From Paenibacillus sp. Root444D2 (GTDB taxonomy: Bacteria; Bacillota; Bacilli; Paenibacillales; NBRC-103111), in assembly GCF_001426375.1 (NCBI RefSeq), contig NZ_LMEO01000050.1:340100-404099 (forward strand): a stretch of DNA of 64,000 bases, written 5' to 3'. Within the stretch, counting starts at the first letter, position 1; each line of letters begins with the position of its first letter. Positions 1 through 6,990 of this stretch are shown in pieces. The notes beneath the pieces were generated by a model. It was not told the origin of the DNA, did no database searches, and worked only from the letters and a program-made list of their open reading frames with translations. The position numbers and the translations under genes are program-made.

Positions 1-171
1 CGGAGAATAACATGATATCTTGGCACCTAATGGATGCCTTGGGTAGGTGACTGTTTTTGAATGCGCTATAAGTCCTTATGTAGCAAGAGGTTTGAATTAT
101 GAAATTGACTCATTTCTGCAACAATTCACATGCCAAAAGGCTATTTTGTAAGCTCAAGTTGTAGATTGCGG
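1..171. other. Left-edge non-coding stretch
   Basis: No convincing reading frame, RNA gene or terminator is visible in this stretch. It contains a short 'TGCAACAATTC' segment that resembles part of the dispersed repeat seen on the other side of the insertion sequence, so the element may have landed in a repeat-rich intergenic region. The window edge prevents judging what lies further left. Confidence 0.4.
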
Positions 172-198
172 CTAGGCCCCCGAATTCTGGAGTCTTCC
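172..198 (+). repeat. Left terminal inverted repeat of IS3 element
   Basis: CTAGGCCCCC followed by GAATT and CTGGAGTCTTCC. The complement of the first block and most of the last block appears at 1541-1566. Confidence 0.6.
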
Positions 199-244
199 CG
201 TTAAAAAAGCCAATTTTCGTAAGATTGCTTCTTTGTGCTAACAG

Positions 245-1213
245 TTACATTGCTTTATAGAATATCGATCGGTCTTCCAGTGTCATCACCCATTGGGAGA
301 ATTGAATTGGCGCCATCTTTTTTAAACTACCGTGCATTTTACGGTTATTGTAGAAGTCCATGTAATGATCAAGGGCTTCATAGGCTTCATCGAATGTCAT
401 GAAATCCCTTCTACCGAACACATCACGCTCAAGCAGGCTATGGAAAGATTCAATGTAGGCATTAGCATTAGGTGAGCGCGGCGGTATCCGTTCATGAACC
501 ATACTGAGGCTCTCGCACGTGTCGCCAAATAGTTGGCTGATGAACTGAGGACCATTATCTGTACGAATAGCAGGGAGCTCTTCCCCAGGCTTTACCCGGC
601 TTTCTAACGCCCGCCATAGCGTCTGTACGGCGTGCTTGGCTTCACAAACCGGTCCTCTGTACTGCTGAACGACGACACGATCAAACACATCAATAATACT
701 AAGCATAAAAAAGAAACGTCTGCATCCCGTCACGTAACCATATTTGATATCCATCTGCCAAAGTTCGTTGGGCCCCGTCACGATTCGGTTTTTCGGTAAT
801 CTGCATGGATGTTTCGTCTTACGTTCACGTTGTTTCTGAAGAATTCCTTGTTCTTTACAAAGGCGATAGGATTTCTTTTTGTTCAATATTAAACCTCGTT
901 CATTACGGAGACATTGAGCAAGAAGCTTGTATCCATAGACATGTTCTTCACCTTCAAGAAGCTCTAGCAGCCACTCTGTTATTTGTTCGTCACTTACTTT
1001 TTCACCTGTTACCGTTCGAGAAAAGCCAGGCAGAGGGCGTCCTTTTTGGTTATCTGCCTTAGGCGCTGTAGTGTTTGAAATGCGTTTTCTCCGGTCGTAA
1101 TAAGTGGACATAGAAAGCCCTGTGATGCGCAGAACCAGCGCTGCTACTTCTCCCCGCTTAATGAACTGGTCAGCTACTTCGTACTTTTCGGATAAGCGGG
1201 GTTCCTCTTTTTT
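245..1213 (-). CDS. IS3-family transposase OrfB (frameshift-dependent)
   Basis: This is the catalytic half of the IS3 transposase, an integrase-fold DDE enzyme that cuts and joins DNA during transposition. The three acidic residues are visible in WQMDIKYG, IRTDNGPQF and NAYIESFHSLLERD, in the usual order. An ATG exists at 1111, but the frame stays open upstream and encodes a good OrfB N-terminus (KYEVADQFIKRGEVAALVL) that reaches back to the A6G slippage site inside orfA. I therefore think the product is made mainly as an OrfAB fusion by -1 frameshifting. The C-terminal half is complete (YIESFHS, then YNNRKMHGSL, typical of the family). No internal stop or deletion is seen. Confidence 0.88.
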   Translation of the reverse strand, partial: KKEEPRLSEKYEVADQFIKRGEVAALVLRITGLSMSTYYDRRKRISNTTAPKADNQKGRPLPGFSRTVTGEKVSDEQITEWLLELLEGEEHVYGYKLLAQCLRNERGLILNKKKSYRLCKEQGILQKQRERKTKHPCRLPKNRIVTGPNELWQMDIKYGYVTGCRRFFFMLSIIDVFDRVVVQQYRGPVCEAKHAVQTLWRALESRVKPGEELPAIRTDNGPQFISQLFGDTCESLSMVHERIPPRSPNANAYIESFHSLLERDVFGRRDFMTFDEAYEALDHYMDFYNNRKMHGSLKKMAPIQFSQWVMTLEDRSIFYKAM

Positions 1214-1494
1214 ATAAGTTCTCTTAGAATCTCATTCTCAAGTTCTTTTTCACCAAGTATCTTCATTGCTTTCTCGTACTTCGCTTCAATTTCTTGAAGC
1301 CGCTGAAGCTCTTGCAGGTGCTCATCTGTCATTGGAATCTCTTCCGGAGCCACCTCATCTCGATGATCTCTAATCCATCCGCGAATCGTTTCTGGGTGCA
1401 CATCATACATGCGGGCCAATGCCCCCACCTTAATCCCAGCTAACGCTTCTCGCACAGCTTTCAAACGTATTTCTTCTCCTAATCTTTTTCCCAT
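1174..1494 (-). CDS. IS3-family transposase OrfA
   Basis: This 106-residue protein is the DNA-binding half of the IS3 transposase. It starts MGKRLGEEIRLKAVREALAG, continues into a helix-turn-helix of the Tnp_1/HTH_28 type (ARMYDVHPETIRGWIRDHRDE), and ends in a charged helix (LQRLQEIEAKYEKAMKILG) that probably forms the leucine-zipper-like dimerisation region of IS3 OrfA proteins. It terminates shortly after the slippery AAAAAAG, and orfB continues in the -1 frame. The length is normal for the family. Its ATG at 1494 is preceded by GGGGATGATCC, a modest ribosome site. In IS3 elements OrfA alone usually binds the ends and represses transposition, while the fusion catalyses it. Confidence 0.88.
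   Translation of the reverse strand: MGKRLGEEIRLKAVREALAGIKVGALARMYDVHPETIRGWIRDHRDEVAPEEIPMTDEHLQELQRLQEIEAKYEKAMKILGEKELENEILRELIKKRNPAYPKSTK
1207..1213 (-). promoter_or_regulatory. -1 programmed frameshift site (A AAA AAG)
   Basis: On the minus strand the heptamer AAAAAAG is in the X XXY YYZ register of orfA (codons ATA AAA AAG). Slipping back one base moves ribosomes from the orfA end (KKRNPAYP) into the orfB frame (KKEEPRLSEKYEVAD). This is the standard IS3-family signal. Confidence 0.8.
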
Positions 1495-1540
1495 TCCGGA
1501 TCATCCCCTTTGTAAATAAGTTTAATTTATTTGAAAGGAG

Positions 1541-1566
1541 GACTCCAGTTTATTTAGGGGGCCTAG
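1541..1566 (-). repeat. Right terminal inverted repeat of IS3 element
   Basis: On the minus strand it reads CTAGGCCCCC, an eight-base A/T spacer, then CTGGAGTCCTCC, matching the left end except for spacer length and one base. Confidence 0.6.
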
Positions 1567-1570
1567 GAGA

Positions 1571-1698
1571 TTGTACAACATTTCAAGCCCATTTTTGTTG
1601 CGAAATGGCCTATATGGGGCCCAATTGTTGTACATTATGCAACAACGAAGGGAAATAAGCAGGATCTAGGTAGAATTGTTGCACTAAATACAACATCA
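1571..1698. repeat. Dispersed intergenic repeat, TTGTTG/CAACAA hairpin units (copy A)
   Basis: Several short imperfect palindromes with TTGTTG and CAACAA arms lie in a row. The clearest are at 1625-1645 (TTGTTG...TATGCAACAA) and 1676-1695 (TTGTTGCACTAAATACAACA), 51 bases apart start to start. A degenerate third pair lies at 1574-1602. A related pair with nearly the same spacing occurs at 53176-53247, so this is a dispersed family and not a local accident. No protein is encoded here. Confidence 0.6.
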
Positions 1699-1790
1699 TT
1701 CAACCGAGAAGATCGATTCATTCAAACCCCCTACTCCAACTACTTCCCCCGCGTAATCCTCAACCTTTCTTATTCATTGATTATTAACGT

Positions 1791-1840
1791 AAAAAGACCC
1801 GAGAGAGGTCACTTCTTTCAAAGTGTCCATCATTCGGGTC
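1791..1840 (-). terminator. Intrinsic terminator of the nitronate monooxygenase operon
   Basis: On the minus strand GACCCGA (1834-1840 side) pairs with TCGGGTC (1796-1802), and an inner CACTT/AAGTG stem extends the hairpin. The stem is followed by TTTTTACG. It lies about 30 bases after the stop of the last gene of the operon. Confidence 0.8.
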
Positions 1841-1871
1841 ACTGTTCAAAAACCTCTTGGGAGAGCCCCAT

Positions 1872-2972
1872 TTATTTGGTATTCCCTTCACTTTCAATCG
1901 ACAAAATGGACATGGCTTGTTGGATCGTTTCAGCCACGATATGCCCCGCTTTTTGTCCGGATGTTAGCATTCTTGTACCTTGTCCTGCCCACAAGGACAT
2001 ATAGTCAGCATTGCTTTGACTAGCTGCAGCATTCCTAATATCGCGTGTAGCGGTATTTTGCGTAGGAAAAGGAAGTGGCTCTACGCCGTTCGCATCCCAT
2101 TGTCTAATAAATTGGTTGAGAACCCCTCTTGCTGGTCGACCTGAGAACACCTTGGTAATGACTGTACTCTCTTCGGTACTTTTTAATAGTGCCTCCTGGT
2201 AGGAGACGTGAGCGCCGGATTCAATCACAGTCAAAAAACGCGTTCCCATCTGTACACCTTGCGCTCCAAGAACGAGAGCGGCGACAAGTCCACGACCATC
2301 CATGATGCCTCCAGCGGCAACGACTGGGATTTGAACACAATCAACAATTTGCGGAACCAGCGCTAACGTGCCGATGTTTGCACCCATTGGATGATTCGAA
2401 ATGTCGAATGTTCCCCGATGACCGCCCGCTTCGCTTCCTTGTGCAACTATGGCATCGCAACCGGACTGCTCAGCCAAAATAGCTTCATTAACCGTAGTCA
2501 CCATGGTGACTATACGCATGCCAGCCGATTTGGCTTGTCGCATCAGGATTTCAGGAAGGACACCAAATGCCGTACTAATGACAGGCACTTTTTCTTCTAA
2601 CACTACTGCAAACTGTTCCTCAAAATAGTCCGGAGTTACCACGAGCTCCTCCGCTGCTTGCATTATTCCAAGATCATTTCTTACCTGGTTAAGCTCTCGC
2701 TGAACTTCCTTCATTCTTTCATTATTGTCCGTCATTTGAATTGAAAATAAATTCACCCCAAACGGCGCATCCGTTAGCTGTCGGATCTCCCGAATTGCCT
2801 TGCGGATTGCACTAGGCGTCATGTAGGCTGCCCCCAGCGTCCCAAGTCCGCCTGCGTTAGAGACAGCTGCCACCAACTCAACGGTTCCAGGGCCTCCCGC
2901 CATTCCCGCGAGAAAGATCGGATAACGAATATTAAAAATTTTACAAAGGTCTGTTTCAAGTTGAATTCTCAT
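1872..2972 (-). CDS. Nitronate monooxygenase family flavoprotein
   Basis: This is a TIM-barrel FMN enzyme of the nitronate monooxygenase (2-nitropropane dioxygenase) family, cytoplasmic, oxidising alkyl nitronates with oxygen; some relatives have other NAD(P)H-linked roles. With the ATG at 2972 it has 366 residues. The N-terminus (YPIFLAGMAGGPGTVEL) and AAVSNAGGLGTLG at 35-47 carry the family's flavin-binding signature. EAGGHRG at 181-187 contains the catalytic histidine position (His185). A C-terminal VVAAGGIMDGRG and GAQGVQMGTRFL form the phosphate-binding end of the barrel. An upstream in-frame ATG at 3083 would overlap the preceding gene; the start at 2972 has GGGGGAT before it and lies 23 bases after the upstream stop. 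It is the last gene of the cluster. A nitronate substrate does not obviously fit with the phosphodiesterase neighbours. Confidence 0.88.
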   Translation of the reverse strand: MRIQLETDLCKIFNIRYPIFLAGMAGGPGTVELVAAVSNAGGLGTLGAAYMTPSAIRKAIREIRQLTDAPFGVNLFSIQMTDNNERMKEVQRELNQVRNDLGIMQAAEELVVTPDYFEEQFAVVLEEKVPVISTAFGVLPEILMRQAKSAGMRIVTMVTTVNEAILAEQSGCDAIVAQGSEAGGHRGTFDISNHPMGANIGTLALVPQIVDCVQIPVVAAGGIMDGRGLVAALVLGAQGVQMGTRFLTVIESGAHVSYQEALLKSTEESTVITKVFSGRPARGVLNQFIRQWDANGVEPLPFPTQNTATRDIRNAAASQSNADYMSLWAGQGTRMLTSGQKAGHIVAETIQQAMSILSIESEGNTK

Positions 2973-2995
2973 CGTATCCCCCAGAGAGATCTGAT

Positions 2996-3907
2996 TTAAA
3001 TGCGCTGAAAGCGTTGCGGCCATTCCATCTTCGGATGGAAATTGTACAGCAGCCCCTCTGTATATATAATAGCATTTACCCATAGTGATTTGAAAAGCAG
3101 TGGCTTTTGATTAAGAAATTGCAGCGGGTCGACCGGAACCGAGAAGTTGGTAAAATCTTCAAAGCCACCTTCGAATCCTTTCGGCCAATGCCGCTTCAAG
3201 GGATGATCGGGAACACGCCCGCCAGCTTTCACCTGCTCAAAAGTCTCCTGCAACCACTCCATGGCAGTGACTTCCTTCATCGGGATCACTAAGTTCTTCC
3301 AACCTTTGAGAAGCGAACCGTGTTTCCCCCACTCAATGCGCACGATTGGGCGCCCGTCATTTTCATGCGCCTCCTGTACGGCGGCCTGTGATTCGATGAC
3401 ACTACTATGAAAAAAGGTCAGCACATTCGTAACGGCTTCCGTGTGTGGATCGTACTCTACCCAAATCTCTTCATGATCACATGGCTCATAATCGTCCGGG
3501 AAATCGTAATCGTCTTCCCAAAACAAATGGTAGCCAATAAGCGGAAGTGTCGGATGATGAACAGCCGCCACATCCTTTAGAGGAAAACACTCAAGCGGCG
3601 TTGTAAGTAACATCGGGCAAAATTTGCGGATAAAACGAATTTCGCGCTCTTCCAGCGGCTCAGGTGGCGCCAGCTCCAGTGTTCGCTTATACTGCTCGCC
3701 CGCGCGCCGTAAATTTCCATCCAGATGGAAATATTCCGCCCGCCAGGCCGAATATTCGGATTGCTCAGGGCAAACCTGCTGGAGCAGCTCCAATAAAGGA
3801 AGGATGGCTTGATAATAGGCGCTTCCCGCTTTAACTTCACCGCTCAGCATTTTGGCCGCAAGTGTCTCACTAGCAAGTTTGAATTCATGGGCGTAGATTT
3901 CAATCAT
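2996..3907 (-). CDS. Protein of unknown function in ABC/phosphodiesterase operon
   Basis: This 303-residue soluble protein is not one I recognise. Residues 1-80 are helical with TPR-like spacing (YQAILPLLELLQQVCPEQ; AGEQYKRTLELAPP), followed by a central region rich in acidic and aromatic residues (WEDDYDFPDDYEP, then CDHEEIWVEYDP) and a later GKHGSLLKGW. The acidic HEEIW segment vaguely recalls proteins with an HxxWE metal-site motif, but this is only an impression. No signal peptide or membrane segment is present, so it should act in the cytoplasm. Its ATG overlaps the stop of the phosphodiesterase gene by four bases (ATGA), so the two are translationally coupled. Its stop lies 23 bases before the nitronate monooxygenase start. 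The position suggests a role in processing whatever the ABC system imports. Confidence 0.7.
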   Translation of the reverse strand: MIEIYAHEFKLASETLAAKMLSGEVKAGSAYYQAILPLLELLQQVCPEQSEYSAWRAEYFHLDGNLRRAGEQYKRTLELAPPEPLEEREIRFIRKFCPMLLTTPLECFPLKDVAAVHHPTLPLIGYHLFWEDDYDFPDDYEPCDHEEIWVEYDPHTEAVTNVLTFFHSSVIESQAAVQEAHENDGRPIVRIEWGKHGSLLKGWKNLVIPMKEVTAMEWLQETFEQVKAGGRVPDHPLKRHWPKGFEGGFEDFTNFSVPVDPLQFLNQKPLLFKSLWVNAIIYTEGLLYNFHPKMEWPQRFQRI

Positions 3908-4680
3908 AAACGCTCACCACGCATCTTTTGCTTCATTTGCACCAGAGCTGCAACATTTCGTGTGGTTATAGATGCAACACCCAAATCTGCATACTGCATC
4001 ATTAAGTCTTCTTCATTCACAGTCCATACATAAACCGGAAGCCCTAGGGATGTTGCATAATCCATTAACTCTTGGCTCACGATGCTGTAATGGATGTTGA
4101 TGCCAAAACAGGAGGCTGCAAGCGCATCCTCGCAGGTTTGTACCATAGCATCTCTATACGGAAGTGTTCTAAACAAGTCGTGGTCGGTATTGAGCAGTTT
4201 GCGTATTTCTGGGTTCAATCGCTCTGCTAGCATCGCGCGATCCATCCCACAACCGGATAGAAAAGCCTGCTCTGACATCCCATATTGCTTCACCAATGAA
4301 GCAACAGGTTCGATACTCTCGTCCACTTTCAAATCCAAATTCACAACTTTACCCGAAGCTTGGATAAGCGGAAGCATATCTTCCAGTCTGCAGATTTGAA
4401 TCGTTTCACGGTGTTCCCCATGAGTGACCTCAAACTGAAGCTCTCTTAATTCTTCAAAAAGCATTTGCGAAATGGACATTTTCAAGCCATCAACGGTAAC
4501 CCATTCATCATCATGAGCCAAAATCGGGATGCCGTCCTTCGTCACTCTAACGTCTTCCTCAACCACGTCTGCACCGAGCCTAATTCCCATTTGCACGGAA
4601 TCGAGCGTATGATCAATCGTGTTCATGCTGCCGCAGTGAGCGGTTATGAGTGGAAATCGATAACCCATGCCACAAAACAC
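3904..4680 (-). CDS. Glycerophosphodiester phosphodiesterase family protein, atypical motif
   Basis: The 258-residue protein has the GDPD TIM-barrel fold. Members hydrolyse glycerophosphodiesters to sn-glycerol 3-phosphate and an alcohol using a metal ion. Family hallmarks are GADVVEEDVRVTKDGIPIL with HD (37-57, containing the metal Glu and the second catalytic His56), NLDLKVD in the middle and VYVWTVNEEDLM near the end. The N-terminal catalytic motif, normally HRG...PENT, is here H15-C16-G17 ... D23-H24-T25. The histidine is kept, but the arginine is Cys and the ENT glutamate is Asp. The substrate or activity could therefore differ from the norm. No signal peptide is seen, so it acts inside the cell. 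It lies seven bases after the PHP hydrolase gene and overlaps the next gene by four bases. Confidence 0.85.
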   Translation of the reverse strand: MFCGMGYRFPLITAHCGSMNTIDHTLDSVQMGIRLGADVVEEDVRVTKDGIPILAHDDEWVTVDGLKMSISQMLFEELRELQFEVTHGEHRETIQICRLEDMLPLIQASGKVVNLDLKVDESIEPVASLVKQYGMSEQAFLSGCGMDRAMLAERLNPEIRKLLNTDHDLFRTLPYRDAMVQTCEDALAASCFGINIHYSIVSQELMDYATSLGLPVYVWTVNEEDLMMQYADLGVASITTRNVAALVQMKQKMRGERL

Positions 4681-4686
4681 TCCCTT

Positions 4687-5679
4687 TCATCGATCTACAT
4701 ATATAGCATTCGTAAAGGCAATCAATGTGCGAACTCCACGAACGTTACCTTTGAGCTCAGCCCGAATCCATAGAAGTTCATCACCAGGAATTTCGATCTC
4801 GTAATTCGGCTGATCCATAGTAACGAATTGCTCGCTTAGAACACCGGTATTCCCAATCAAGTTTAGCGTATAATGGGGTTCCTGAAAATCCCAAATCTCT
4901 TTCCGTACATGAAAATCTATGTTTACTTGGAGCTTATAACTGTGGGAGTGATCCTGCGAAAAAACGACGGCGCCGATACCGTAGCACGCAGTATCTGTCC
5001 CAATTTCTAGCGTTACCAAAGGTCCCATGGTTACCGATACTTTACCAGCCGCGAGTGCACGCACCGCTCGGTTCGTCACAGTCCCTTCCCCGTTATCGAT
5101 GTCGAGATATGTCACCGATACCGGTTCATCCGTTTGCTCTTGGGCGTGCCAATCACGCCCTGACGTGGCCGCAATCCGGTAGCCTTCATTCAGCTTGTCG
5201 GTCCATAATCGGTAAGCGCGGTCATTGTCTGTTTTAATCGAAGGGAACGTGCCAGACCAAACCTCGATATAATCAATATCGTTCCAATCCTCGATGTTGA
5301 ATTCCCAGAAACAACCCGTACAAATTGGACTTCCTATGCGATAAGGATGTGCCATACCGACAATTCCCCCGCTCCTATGAACATCGGCAATCCCTTTATG
5401 GATATCGTCTGGACCTGCCGGACGCCAGTCAACAAAATTGGTCAGTCCGATTGTCACCATATGCCCGTAAAAGGTCGTCCATTCCATCCCGGAAATGATC
5501 GAAATTCCGGTTTCTTGCTCCACGGCATCTTTATCATGCAAACCCGTCATGGTATTGTGGTCGGTCAACGCAATACACTCGAAACCAAGCGCCTTTGCAC
5601 CATTAGCCAACTCCATGAGCGTTTGTCTTCCGTCGCTGTGGAAAGTATGACTGTGTAATTCGCAAGCAATCCAGGGCAT
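4687..5679 (-). CDS. PHP-domain (CehA/McbA-type) metallohydrolase
   Basis: The protein has 330 residues from the ATG at 5679. The PHP domain begins at once with ELHSHTFHSDG (His9, His11), then ALTDHNTMTG at 37-46, a central Glu region (ISGMEWTTF), MAHPYRIGSP and ATSGRDWHAQ; together these supply the metal-binding His, Asp and Glu residues of PHP phosphoesterases. The C-terminal third (about 220-330) is predicted beta-rich, as in CehA/McbA proteins. A longer frame to 5742 exists, but GAGGAGG sits at the right distance before 5679. Relatives hydrolyse phosphoesters or carbamates. Placed between an ABC importer and a GDPD-family enzyme, it could release phosphate or cleave a diester product; that role is an inference. 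Confidence 0.85.
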   Translation of the reverse strand: MPWIACELHSHTFHSDGRQTLMELANGAKALGFECIALTDHNTMTGLHDKDAVEQETGISIISGMEWTTFYGHMVTIGLTNFVDWRPAGPDDIHKGIADVHRSGGIVGMAHPYRIGSPICTGCFWEFNIEDWNDIDYIEVWSGTFPSIKTDNDRAYRLWTDKLNEGYRIAATSGRDWHAQEQTDEPVSVTYLDIDNGEGTVTNRAVRALAAGKVSVTMGPLVTLEIGTDTACYGIGAVVFSQDHSHSYKLQVNIDFHVRKEIWDFQEPHYTLNLIGNTGVLSEQFVTMDQPNYEIEIPGDELLWIRAELKGNVRGVRTLIAFTNAIYVDR

Positions 5680-5683
5680 GCCG

Positions 5684-6148
5684 CTATTCCTCCTCTTGAT
5701 GAATTTGTAAGGTGTAACGGCAGCTTTCTGTAACAATCGCATGCAAACTTAACGTAACGTGCCACATACCTGCAAGCATTTTACCACTGACAAAGCCTGG
5801 CGAAGCTTCCAGCTCACTAATAACCAACAGCTGCTCAGGATCATGCCGATGCCCCGAACCGCGGTGCCGTTCAGGGTCGTCAACGGACACCGTTATTAAG
5901 TTTTTCAGCGGCAGGAAGGATTCCCATTTCGCCTGAACCCGCTCACGCTGATTGGGTTCCGTGTACTTGTCGATACTCTCGTAAATCATCGTTTTTGATT
6001 GTTCCCAATCATCCAAGTTTTTAGGTTCATAAGCAAAATGGATCCTTAGCTTGCCACCTTGAGTTCCTAAGTGAAACCGATACGAAATATGTGTTTTGGA
6101 GGAATTGGGATGTACAATTCCTTGTACATCCAGAATAAGTTGATTCAT
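5684..6148 (-). CDS. Protein of unknown function, probable beta-sandwich partner of PHP hydrolase
   Basis: This 154-residue protein starts MNQLILDVQGIVHPNSSKTH. It has alternating hydrophobic segments suggesting beta strands, an acidic and His-rich loop in the middle (VDDPERHRGSGHRHDPEQ) and a C-terminus, MWHVTLSLHAIVTESCRYTLQIH, that resembles the beta-sandwich tail seen in some PHP-type hydrolases. I do not recognise a named family. The ATG at 6148 overlaps the permease stop by four bases, and the stop lies five bases before the PHP hydrolase start, so it is tightly embedded in the operon. It may be a detached domain that works with the hydrolase. No signal or membrane segment is seen. A longer frame to 6211 would run far into the permease gene and lacks a ribosome site. 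Confidence 0.7.
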   Translation of the reverse strand: MNQLILDVQGIVHPNSSKTHISYRFHLGTQGGKLRIHFAYEPKNLDDWEQSKTMIYESIDKYTEPNQRERVQAKWESFLPLKNLITVSVDDPERHRGSGHRHDPEQLLVISELEASPGFVSGKMLAGMWHVTLSLHAIVTESCRYTLQIHQEEE

Positions 6149-6990
6149 CGTGACCTCGCGCTCTCTTCCGTGATCATACTGCGGATATAAAAGTATCCCA
6201 TTACTGAACATAGCAGGAACGTAAAGAAAGCGATAGCCGCTGCTAGTTGTTTTTCTTGGAAAACACCGAAAACTTGTTCCATGGATACCCCTAGCATTTG
6301 TGGAGCATTGGGTCCAATCAGAAATGGAGCCGTAAACGAACCGATCACGCCCATGAATACAAAAGTAATCGCAACGAGCAAAGTTTTATACGTAAGCGGC
6401 AAAATGAAACGGACGAAGATTTGCAATCTCCGTGCCCCTACATCCTTCGCGCTTTCAATGACAGAATTGGGGACAGCGGATAAGGCTGATCCAAGCAGCA
6501 TCGTTGTGAACGGAATGTTAAACCACAAATTGGCGATAATAATCCCCTTCATGTCGAAAATAATACGCGGCATTTCCCCACCGGTAACCAGAAGTAACAT
6601 GCGGGACACCCAACCGTGGTTGCCAAGCAATTGAATTAAACCGTACGTAGCGATAACAGATGGGATAAAGATTGGAATCATATACATATTGCGAATCCAT
6701 TTCACCATCGTACCGTTATTAAACCTCATATAAGCTGCCAGCGCGTAGCTGATAATTAACACGAGAATGACCGAAATAATCGTCACTTCCAGTGTAAAAA
6801 TGATGTTGGAGCGCATCAGCTTATCCGTAAATAAATACGTATAATTGGACAAATCGTAACCGCCAGACTTATTGGTAAAGCTTTCTTTAAAGGAAATGAT
6901 GATCGGAATGACGACAGTGACGAAGAGCAATAAAAAAGAGGGGATGACCAGAAGTAATCCCAGTATCCCCATTTTCATTTGTTTACTCAT
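6145..6990 (-). CDS. ABC transporter permease (first inner-membrane subunit)
   Basis: This 281-residue integral membrane protein has about six hydrophobic segments, the first at residues 9-32. The permease signature loop, ESAKDVGARRLQIFVRFILPLTYK, matches the EAA motif that contacts the ATPase. It resembles the first permease of importers for polyamines, iron or phosphonates. It overlaps the binding-protein gene by four bases upstream and the unknown 154-residue protein by four downstream. Together with the second permease at 9323-10147 it should form the heterodimeric channel. The substrate cannot be read from the sequence. Confidence 0.88.
   Translation of the reverse strand: MSKQMKMGILGLLLVIPSFLLLFVTVVIPIIISFKESFTNKSGGYDLSNYTYLFTDKLMRSNIIFTLEVTIISVILVLIISYALAAYMRFNNGTMVKWIRNMYMIPIFIPSVIATYGLIQLLGNHGWVSRMLLLVTGGEMPRIIFDMKGIIIANLWFNIPFTTMLLGSALSAVPNSVIESAKDVGARRLQIFVRFILPLTYKTLLVAITFVFMGVIGSFTAPFLIGPNAPQMLGVSMEQVFGVFQEKQLAAAIAFFTFLLCSVMGYFYIRSMITEESARSR

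Larger units (their letters stand above)
172..1566 (-). mobile_element. IS3-family insertion sequence, apparently intact
   Basis: The element carries the two overlapping reading frames typical of IS3 elements (orfA with a helix-turn-helix, orfB with a DDE integrase core), transcribed leftward, and is bounded by imperfect inverted repeats. The outer block CTAGGCCCCC and an inner block CTGGAGTC occur at both ends in inverted orientation, separated by 5 bases on the left and 8 on the right. The hexamer AGATTG lies just outside each end (163-168 and 1568-1573) and could be the target duplication, although the left copy is three bases away from the repeat. IS3 elements usually start with TG, so the true ends could instead be the inner TGGAGTC blocks (about 188-1549). 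Both reading frames are open, so the copy may be active. Confidence 0.8.

Noticed and set aside
805..1062. 85-codon frame on the plus strand opposite orfB
   Set aside because: It is antisense to the transposase, lacks a ribosome site and shows no family pattern.
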